Of a stretch of DNA of 6,836 nt, positions 1 through 4,376 are shown one piece after another. The DNA is taken from positions 1-6,836 of the forward strand of contig JAGQSP010000360.1 in the NCBI GenBank assembly GCA_020439485.1, given 5' to 3'. Positions within the stretch are counted from its first letter, which is position 1. The number at the start of each line of letters is the position of its first letter. The DNA is from Acidimicrobiales bacterium (GTDB taxonomy: Bacteria; Actinomycetota; Acidimicrobiia; Acidimicrobiales; Poriferisodalaceae). The translations under genes and the position numbers were made by a program. Under the pieces are notes generated by a model, which did not search any database, was not told the DNA's origin, and worked only from the letters and a program-made list of their open reading frames with translations.

Positions 1-1007
1 CCCAGCGCAGCCTCGGTCGAACCGTAGAAGTTGTAGAGGGTGTCGCCGAAGCGATCCATCCATTCGAGGGCTACGTCACCCGACAAGACGTTGCCGCTGC
101 TGAGCACCAGACGCGGCCGCCTGATGTCGGAGATCTCGGGCGAGCGCAGCATGCGCTTCAGCATCAGCGGCACCACGGCGACGGCGTCGAACCGCGTCGA
201 TCGCATTAGCCCGATTGTGGACTCGACCTCGAACTTGGGTCGAAGGTGCAGGGTGGACGCAGTCGACAGGGCGATGGTGGCCTGACTGAGGCCCCAGGCA
301 TGGAAAAGCGGCGGGCACACCAGCACCTGGCCGCCAGCCCTGTATGGCACCTTCGCGAACATCGACAGGGCGTCAAGCCCCGGCGCCTTGTTGTCGCGTC
401 GCGCCCCCTTGGGCGGACCCGTGGTGCCCGACGTCAAGATGACCAGGCGGCCCCGCCTCGTGGGCGGTGGGCAGCGACGCCGCTCGGCGGCCAGGGCCTC
501 GAGCCCGCCGGGTTCGGACGAGTCGGCGAACACCACCCGCACCGAACCCTCGTTGACTATCGGCTCGACCAGGTCGGCGAACTCGAGGTCGGCGATTATC
601 ACGTCGATGTGTTCGCGGGCGACCACGTCCAGCAGGCTCGCTTGCGGCAGGGCGGTGCTGAGCATCACTACGTCGCGCCCGGCGCGCTCGGCCCCCACCT
701 GGGCCAACACGAAGCCTCGATGGTTGCGGCACAAGATTCCGACGGTGCCGTCGCCCAGTTGAGACGAAGCCCTGGTGCGCAGCAGACCACCGATGTTGGA
801 GGCGTACCGATCGAGCGTTGCGTAGTCGATGCTGCCGCGATGGTCGACCACCGCAGCGCGGCGCGGATAGCGGGTGGCGCTGGCGGCCACCATCGCGGAG
901 ATGCCCGCACCCCACCTGGCCACGGCCAGCGCCCGCGCCGAATTGAAAAACGGGTCGAGGCCGCCCAAGCGGGCGGCCATCGACATCAGTTCCGTCGCCT
1001 CAGCCAT
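1..1007 (-). CDS. Acyl-CoA synthetase (AMP-forming, FadD-type), C-terminal part cut off by window edge
   Basis: Member of the ANL superfamily of adenylate-forming enzymes, which activate a fatty or other carboxylic acid with ATP to an acyl-adenylate and then transfer it to CoA. 335 codons are visible and open throughout. The phosphate-binding motif TSGTTGPPKG lies at residues 192-201, the PPLFHAWG segment at 232-239 and the A5-type motif YGSTE at 328-332. About 150-200 residues are missing, including the hinge and the C-terminal lid with the catalytic Lys. The N-terminal layout (RYPRRAAVVDHRGSIDYATLD) recalls actinobacterial FadD2/FadD12-like proteins, so a medium- or long-chain substrate is possible but not shown. 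The ATG at 1007 is preceded by GAGGA (1016-1020) eight bases upstream. The gene lies 20 bp behind the XRE regulator and is probably the third gene of that operon. The adenylation fold is certain; the substrate is not. Confidence 0.93.
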   Translation of the reverse strand, partial: MAEATELMSMAARLGGLDPFFNSARALAVARWGAGISAMVAASATRYPRRAAVVDHRGSIDYATLDRYASNIGGLLRTRASSQLGDGTVGILCRNHRGFVLAQVGAERAGRDVVMLSTALPQASLLDVVAREHIDVIIADLEFADLVEPIVNEGSVRVVFADSSEPGGLEALAAERRRCPPPTRRGRLVILTSGTTGPPKGARRDNKAPGLDALSMFAKVPYRAGGQVLVCPPLFHAWGLSQATIALSTASTLHLRPKFEVESTIGLMRSTRFDAVAVVPLMLKRMLRSPEISDIRRPRLVLSSGNVLSGDVALEWMDRFGDTLYNFYGSTEAAL

Positions 1008-1027
1008 GCGACACGTCCTCGAATCGT

Positions 1028-1399
1028 TCACGAGTGGTCACTTCGGAAGCTCCGGTACACCCCCAACAGAGCGATCTTTTGATCCTCGCTCAGATGTGGG
1101 TCGGCCTGGATCGCTTCCACGACCGTGATCTTGGCATCGTCGTCGTCCTCGATGAGACCGGCGTACGACAGCAACGTCTCGGCCCTGACATTCAGCGCCG
1201 ACGCCAGGGCCTTCAGCACACGAACCGACGGCTCGTGCAGGCCCCTCTCGAGCTGGCTGACGTAAGGGTCGGACAGGCGTGTGCGCTTGGCCAGCTCTCG
1301 CTGGCTGAGCTTCAGCAGGGTGCGCTGGGCCTTGATGAACTCGCCCAGCGTCTCGAGGCCGGCCTTGGGGGAGGACCCCCGGCCGGGCTCTTGACTCAC
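1028..1399 (-). CDS. XRE-family helix-turn-helix transcriptional regulator
   Basis: A 123-residue cytoplasmic DNA-binding protein with one N-terminal XRE/Cro-CI HTH (about residues 17-75). The scaffold helix is SQRELAKRT (32-40) and the recognition helix SDPYVSQLERG (43-53). The remainder runs through an acidic linker (IEDDDDAK, 83-90) into a C-terminal motif, DPHLSEDQKIALLGVYRSF (100-118), which probably forms a helical pair for dimerisation or effector sensing. No enzyme domain is present. The start is GTG at 1399, sharing GTGA with the stop of the phasin-like gene, so translation is probably coupled; there is no strong Shine-Dalgarno of its own. Because it sits between a phasin-like gene and an acyl-CoA synthetase, it most likely controls this operon, with the 15-bp palindrome at 1709-1723 as the likeliest operator. 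In Mycobacterium an HTH gene (Rv0474) stands next to hbhA, and in Rhodococcus MLDSR regulates MLDS. The parallel is one of arrangement; orthology was not tested. Confidence 0.9.
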   Translation of the reverse strand: MSQEPGRGSSPKAGLETLGEFIKAQRTLLKLSQRELAKRTRLSDPYVSQLERGLHEPSVRVLKALASALNVRAETLLSYAGLIEDDDDAKITVVEAIQADPHLSEDQKIALLGVYRSFRSDHS

Positions 1400-1689
1400 T
1401 TGGACTGCTCGGCCTCGGGCTGGTCGGCCTCGTCGCGGTTCCAGATGCCAACGAGGCGGGTGGCGAAGTCGCGGTTGGCCTCGTGCATCATGGCCATGAA
1501 CGAGAAGTAGTTCTCGACGACCTCGGCGGGCTTGGGCAGGTACTGTCCGAAGGGGGCTTCGAAGCTGGGAACGGCACCCAGGACGGTGTCGGCGATGCGC
1601 TCGTTGAACGAGATCACCTGCTCTTGCACGGTCTTGACGGTGTCGATCGAACGGGTCTGTGCGTCCTTGACGGTTTCCATGACGGCCAT
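1396..1689 (-). CDS. Small phasin-like / lipid-inclusion-associated protein
   Basis: A 97-residue protein with no signal peptide or transmembrane span. Residues 1-38 can form an amphipathic helix (METVKDAQTRSIDTVKTVQ). A Pro/Gly/Phe-containing break follows (PSFEAPFGQYLPKP, 41-54), then a second amphipathic helix, EVVENYFSFMAMMHEANRDFATRLVGIW (56-83), and an acidic, polar tail. The LPKPAEVVENYF...RDFA stretch resembles the phasin-like C-terminal region of HBHA/MLDS/TadA proteins, which coat lipid droplets or polyester granules in actinobacteria; this is recognition by eye, not a search result. Its place as first gene of an operon with an XRE regulator and an acyl-CoA synthetase fits a role on storage inclusions. 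The start is ATG at 1689, with AGGAGA six bases upstream; an in-frame ATG at 1680 is a weaker alternative. It is shorter than classical HBHA and lacks the Lys-rich tail that binds heparin or DNA. Function is inferred with moderate confidence. Confidence 0.78.
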   Translation of the reverse strand: MAVMETVKDAQTRSIDTVKTVQEQVISFNERIADTVLGAVPSFEAPFGQYLPKPAEVVENYFSFMAMMHEANRDFATRLVGIWNRDEADQPEAEQSK

Positions 1690-1695
1690 GGTTGT

Positions 1696-1701
1696 TCTCC
1701 T
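1696..1701 (-). promoter_or_regulatory. Ribosome binding site of the phasin-like gene
   Basis: AGGAGA on the minus strand, six bases before the ATG at 1689. It is the best Shine-Dalgarno in the left operon. It fixes the upstream ATG as the start in preference to the in-frame ATG three codons later. Confidence 0.75.
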
Positions 1702-1708
1702 GATGTGA

Positions 1709-1723
1709 TTAGCGAACTGCTAA
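1709..1723. promoter_or_regulatory. Perfect inverted repeat TTAGC-N5-GCTAA, candidate operator for the XRE regulator
   Basis: The sequence TTAGCGAACTGCTAA has perfect 5-bp arms and a 5-bp spacer. The half-site centres are 10 bp apart, one helical turn, as expected for a homodimeric XRE repressor. It begins three bases downstream of the proposed -10 hexamer (1726-1731, read leftwards), so it covers the predicted transcription start and a bound protein would block initiation. A third copy of the half-site (GCTAAG, 1762-1767) lies upstream of the -35 hexamer. Both features fit autoregulation by the XRE gene of the same operon. The repeat is seen directly; its binding partner is inferred. Confidence 0.6.
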
Positions 1724-1725
1724 GT

Positions 1726-1754
1726 AGAGTACGCAACCTTCGAAGTGATGACAA
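1726..1754 (-). promoter_or_regulatory. Sigma70-like promoter of the phasin-XRE-acyl-CoA synthetase operon
   Basis: Read on the minus strand, a -35 hexamer TTGTCA (1749-1754; five of six match TTGACA) is followed by a 17-bp spacer and a -10 hexamer TACTCT (1726-1731; four of six match TATAAT, including the TA and final T). Transcription would start near 1719-1720, giving a leader of about 30 bases before the ATG at 1689. Spacing is ideal and the position is right for the first gene of the leftward operon. No competing promoter of this quality was seen in the 110-bp gap. Confidence 0.6.
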
Positions 1755-1761
1755 CCCTCGC

Positions 1762-1767
1762 GCTAAG
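1762..1767. promoter_or_regulatory. Isolated operator-like half-site GCTAAG upstream of the -35
   Basis: A six-base repeat of the right arm of the 1709-1723 palindrome (GCTAAG also occurs at 1719-1724). It lies 43 bp away, about four helical turns, on the far side of the -35 hexamer. No inverted partner exists at the matching distance on either side. It could be an auxiliary contact for a repressor or chance, since six bases are short. Confidence 0.3.
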
Positions 1768-1799
1768 AATATTTCGCACGAGCCCCATCGCGGGTCGGG

Positions 1800-3449
1800 T
1801 CAGACGTAGGTAGACCCCTTCATGGCGTCCTTGTCGGTACGCATCACGACGTTGACCAATGCCGGCTTGCCGCTGTCGAGGGCCCGACGGATGGCCGGAC
1901 CTATCTGGTCTGGTTCGGTGACGTATTCGCCGTGTCCGCCCAACGCCTCGACGACCTTGTCGTAGCGGGTGCTGGCCAGTTCGGTGGCCACCAGGCGATC
2001 CTGGCCATAGATCATGGCCTGGGGCCTCATCATCTGGCCCCACGCTGCGTCGTTGCCGACGATGCCCACTATCGGCAGCCCGAAGCGCACGGCCGTGTCG
2101 TACTCGAAACCGTTGAGGCCGAAAGACCCGTCGCCGTACACGATGACCACGCGCTTGTCGGGATGAGCCTTTTGTGCCGCCAGCGCAAACGGCATGCCCA
2201 CCCCCAGGGTGCCGAGCGGCCCCGGGTCCATCCACAGACCGTTGCGCGGCACCCTGATGACCTTGCTGGCCTGGGCGACGATGTCTCCCCCGTCGCCGAT
2301 GACGATCATGTCGTCGTCGATGGCATCGGCGATCTCGCGGCACAGGCGCATGGGATCGATGGGCACCTCTGCGCTGTTCAGCTGGGCGGCCAGGTCGGCT
2401 TCGATGCGCTCTTCGGCCGCACGCAGTTCGTCTCGATACGAGCGGTGATCGATGGCCAGACCCCGTTGGGCCGCCCGGCTGGTCAGGGCCGCGAAGTTGG
2501 CTCCCAGGTTGCCGACCAGGCCAACGTCGGCCGGGCGGTTCTGGCCGATGAGGGTCTCGTCGAGGTCGAGCTGGACGATCTTCGCATCCTTGGGAATCGA
2601 ACCGCCGAACTTCATCCGGAAGTCCAGCAGGGTGCCGGCGAGCACCACCACGTCGGCGCCGTCGAGCGCTTGTCGTCGGGTGCGGTTGAAGAACTGCGCA
2701 TTGTCCCAGGGCACCTGGCCCCGCCCCATGCCGTTGACGAAACACGGCGTGCCCGTCTGGTCGATGAACTCGACCAGGGCGGGGCCACCCTCGCTCCACT
2801 TGAGCGAAGTGCCCGCCATGATCATGGGCCTTTCTGCGCCCGCGATCAGGTCGAGGGCCTCGTCGAGCAGGTCGTCCGGAGCCGCAGCTGCTACTCGGTA
2901 GTCGCGGAATCTGGGCATCTTCACGGCGTCGAGGTCGATCGGTGCGTGCAAGACGTCCATGGGTATCTCGAGGAAGCTGGGTCCTGGGACACCCGACAGA
3001 GCGTGCCTGACGGCCAGCTCTACGTACTCGGCGATGCGGCCGGTCTCGTAGCACGCGTCGCTCCACTTCGAGATGGGGCGCATCAGCGAAACGTGATCCA
3101 TCTCCTGCAGCGAACCACGCCGCAGGTTGTTGAACGGACCCTGGCCACCTATCACCACGATGGGCGAGTTGGCGCGCCACGCATTGGCCACCCCGGTGAC
3201 CCCGTCGGTCACACCAGGACCGGCGGTCAGTACCGCGACTCCGACCTTGCCCGGGTGCAGTCGGGCCCAAGCGTCGGCCGCGTGCACCGCTGCCTGTTCG
3301 TGGCGTACATCGACCACTTCGATGCCTTCGTCGATGCACCCGTCGTAGATGCCCATGACGTGGCCACCCGACAACGTGAAGATGCACTCGACACCTGCGG
3401 CCTTCAGTGCCATTGCCGCCAGGCGGCCTCCGTGCGACATGTCGGTCAT
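1800..3449 (-). CDS. Thiamine-diphosphate-dependent enzyme, acetolactate synthase-like (IlvG/2-hydroxyacyl-CoA lyase-like)
   Basis: A 549-residue enzyme of the POX/AHAS superfamily, which uses thiamine diphosphate to make or break a C-C bond next to a carbonyl. The N-terminal PYR domain (about 5-170) has the activating Glu51 in RHEQ (49-52). A central domain (about 190-325) follows with DLDETLIGQNRPADVGLVGN, then the PP domain (about 360-540) with the diphosphate/Mg motif GDGSFG (439-444) ending at Asn466-Asp467. Length and the stretch FTLSGGHVMGIYDG closely recall mycobacterial IlvG (Rv1820). The region ALGGHGEYV and the C-terminus also resemble 2-hydroxyacyl-CoA and oxalyl-CoA lyases, so the substrate is open. 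No regulatory small subunit (ilvN-type) is adjacent, which weakens a role in branched-chain amino acid synthesis. The ATG at 3449 is chosen for its AGGAGG seven bases upstream; the frame stays open to 3737, but that would overlap most of the N-terminus of thrB. Transcribed divergently from thrB. Confidence 0.9.
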   Translation of the reverse strand: MTDMSHGGRLAAMALKAAGVECIFTLSGGHVMGIYDGCIDEGIEVVDVRHEQAAVHAADAWARLHPGKVGVAVLTAGPGVTDGVTGVANAWRANSPIVVIGGQGPFNNLRRGSLQEMDHVSLMRPISKWSDACYETGRIAEYVELAVRHALSGVPGPSFLEIPMDVLHAPIDLDAVKMPRFRDYRVAAAAPDDLLDEALDLIAGAERPMIMAGTSLKWSEGGPALVEFIDQTGTPCFVNGMGRGQVPWDNAQFFNRTRRQALDGADVVVLAGTLLDFRMKFGGSIPKDAKIVQLDLDETLIGQNRPADVGLVGNLGANFAALTSRAAQRGLAIDHRSYRDELRAAEERIEADLAAQLNSAEVPIDPMRLCREIADAIDDDMIVIGDGGDIVAQASKVIRVPRNGLWMDPGPLGTLGVGMPFALAAQKAHPDKRVVIVYGDGSFGLNGFEYDTAVRFGLPIVGIVGNDAAWGQMMRPQAMIYGQDRLVATELASTRYDKVVEALGGHGEYVTEPDQIGPAIRRALDSGKPALVNVVMRTDKDAMKGSTYV

Positions 3450-3456
3450 GGAACCG

Positions 3457-3462
3457 CCTCCT
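3457..3462 (-). promoter_or_regulatory. Ribosome binding site fixing the start of the thiamine-diphosphate enzyme
   Basis: A full AGGAGG on the minus strand, seven bases before the ATG at 3449. It decides the start against the longer open frame. The first family-like residues (GGRLAAMALKAAGVECIFTLSGG) begin just after this ATG. Confidence 0.85.
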
Positions 3463-3465
3463 GCC

Positions 3466-3479
3466 TCCCGACTTCGGGA
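3466..3479. promoter_or_regulatory. Palindrome TCCCGA-CT-TCGGGA in the divergent intergenic region
   Basis: Perfect 6-bp arms separated by 2 bp, inside the 59-bp gap between the divergent thiamine-diphosphate enzyme gene and thrB. It lies four bases upstream of the AGGAGG of the minus-strand gene and about 30 bp before the thrB start. It could therefore be an operator acting on either direction, or a small hairpin in the leftward mRNA leader. A chance palindrome in GC-rich DNA cannot be ruled out. Confidence 0.35.
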
Positions 3480-3494
3480 CGCGCAATGGTGTGG

Positions 3495-3500
3495 TTGAAT
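3495..3500 (+). promoter_or_regulatory. Possible -10 element of a leaderless thrB promoter
   Basis: TTGAAT ends eight bases before the GTG at 3509, the distance expected of a -10 element when transcription starts at or next to the start codon. No Shine-Dalgarno precedes the GTG, which agrees with a leaderless transcript. The hexamer is a weak match and no convincing -35 is seen. Confidence 0.25.
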
Positions 3501-3508
3501 CTGCACCC

Positions 3509-4321
3509 GTGATCGTTTCAGCACCGGCCAGCAGTGGCAACTTGGGCCCGGGGTTCGACTGCCTCGGATTGGCGATGGAGCTGACCCTCGACGTCGAACC
3601 GGGCGCCGCCACGCTGTCCCCGGCGGGCGAAGGTCATCCCGCCATGGTGGGCTTTCGGTCGGCTGGCGGTGAAGGGCCACTGGGTTGGCAGTCGAAGATC
3701 CCCCCTGGCAAGGGCATGGGCTTTTCCGGGGCCTCATATGTCGCCGGAATCGCTGCTGCCATGCTTCAACACGGAGCCGACCTCGACGCCAGCCGCCCCG
3801 AGATCTGGCGGCTGGCGACCGAACTGGAAGGGCATCCCGACAACGCGGCCCCCTCGACGTTCGGCGGGCTCACCGTGTCGGCGGCAGGCAAGACGGTGTC
3901 GGTGCCTTTGCCCGACGACTTGTCGGTGGTGGCGTGGATACCCAAGGGTGAGGTGTCGACCAACGCCTCCAGATCGACCCTGCCGGCGACCGTCAGCCAC
4001 GCCGACGCTGCCCACAACGTGGCCCACGCCACCATGCTGGTCGCCGGGCTGGCCACGGGCGATCTCGATGTGTTGTCGCTGTGCACCGACCGTTTGCACC
4101 AGCCTTACCGCCTGCAGGCCCTCCCCCACACCGAGGCGGCAATCGAGGCTGCCCTTGCGGCCGGGGCACTGACAGCGTTCTTGTCCGGCAGCGGGCCAAC
4201 CGCAGCCGCTCTGTGCCGGCGAGCCGACGCGGATCGTGTCGCCGCGGCGATGCCCACAGAGGCGGCCCAGGCCCACACCAAGGTGCTGGCGATCGGGCTG
4301 CCGGTGCGTGTCGCACACTGA
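3509..4321 (+). CDS. thrB: Homoserine kinase (GHMP kinase family)
   Basis: Phosphorylates L-homoserine with ATP to O-phosphohomoserine, the step before threonine synthase; cytoplasmic. The 270 residues carry GHMP motif 1, PASSGNLGPGFDCLGLA (6-22). Motif 2 region is PPGKGMGFSGAS (65-76), followed by EGHPDN (107-112) with the Mg-ligand Glu, the ThrB-typical STNASRSTLP (150-159), DRLHQPYR (194-201) and motif 3 LSGSGPT (225-231). Two things are odd. Motif 2 is usually GLGSSAA-like, but here Phe replaces the first Ser and Gly the first Ala. The stretch between motifs 1 and 2 is also about 25-30 residues shorter than in E. coli ThrB, so the whole protein is below the usual 300 or so. GTG at 3509 is preferred because motif 1 begins almost at once; GTG at 3491 would add six residues. 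No hom or thrC gene lies beside it. Homoserine is the likely substrate, but the altered ATP loop leaves a related GHMP substrate possible. Confidence 0.88.
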   Translation: MIVSAPASSGNLGPGFDCLGLAMELTLDVEPGAATLSPAGEGHPAMVGFRSAGGEGPLGWQSKIPPGKGMGFSGASYVAGIAAAMLQHGADLDASRPEIWRLATELEGHPDNAAPSTFGGLTVSAAGKTVSVPLPDDLSVVAWIPKGEVSTNASRSTLPATVSHADAAHNVAHATMLVAGLATGDLDVLSLCTDRLHQPYRLQALPHTEAAIEAALAAGALTAFLSGSGPTAAALCRRADADRVAAAMPTEAAQAHTKVLAIGLPVRVAH

Positions 4322-4338
4322 GCGCTCGCCGCGCTCGG
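4318..4338 (+). terminator. GC-rich hairpin at the end of thrB, possible terminator
   Basis: GAGCGC (4320-4325), loop TCGCC, GCGCTC (4331-4336) form a 6-bp stem, extended by a U-G and a C-G pair to 4318-4338. It overlaps the thrB stop codon (4319-4321) and has no T-tract after it. Actinobacterial intrinsic terminators often lack the T-tract, and the hairpin would separate thrB from the likely promoter of mutA. Function is uncertain. Confidence 0.4.
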
Positions 4339-4364
4339 GTGCTGGCCTGCCCCTCTGTGCGCCC

Positions 4365-4370
4365 TAGTCT
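4365..4370 (+). promoter_or_regulatory. -10 element of a probable leaderless mutA promoter
   Basis: TAGTCT fits the TANNNT pattern and ends six bases before the GTG at 4377, so transcription would start at the start codon itself. The six bases between (GGGTGG) would not work as a Shine-Dalgarno at that distance. This is the usual signature of leaderless actinobacterial genes. No clear -35 hexamer is seen in the GC-rich DNA upstream, which is common for such promoters. Confidence 0.5.
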
Positions 4371-4376
4371 GGGTGG

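Noticed and set aside
246..1082. Plus-strand open frame of 278 codons opposite the acyl-CoA synthetase
   Set aside because: It is antisense to a reading frame with clear adenylation motifs, and its translation is rich in Arg, Gly and His with no recognisable domain, as expected of a GC-rich shadow frame.
1690..1799. Intrinsic terminator for the thiamine-diphosphate enzyme gene in the gap before the phasin operon
   Set aside because: No stable stem-loop was found downstream of the stop at 1800. The only inverted repeat there is the operator-like TTAGC-N5-GCTAA, whose stem is too short and AT-containing for a terminator. Read-through into the left operon therefore remains possible.
3407..3508. 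Upstream ATG at 3407 as the thrB start
   Set aside because: It lies inside the divergent gene's coding region and adds 34 residues before GHMP motif 1, which in homoserine kinases begins almost at the N-terminus.
1932..3512. Plus-strand open frame of 526 codons opposite the thiamine-diphosphate enzyme
   Set aside because: Low-complexity, His- and Asp-rich translation with no family features. The minus-strand frame carries all POX/AHAS motifs and a proper ribosome binding site.
1720..3612. Second minus-strand open frame of 630 codons overlapping the thiamine-diphosphate enzyme
   Set aside because: It is out of frame with the recognised enzyme, Arg- and Gly-rich, and runs through the next operon's promoter. 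It is a high-GC frame artefact.
3450..3737. N-terminal extension of the thiamine-diphosphate enzyme up to 3737
   Set aside because: The added residues look like non-coding translation and would overlap the conserved motif 1 region of thrB. AGGAGG before the ATG at 3449 gives a family-typical start.
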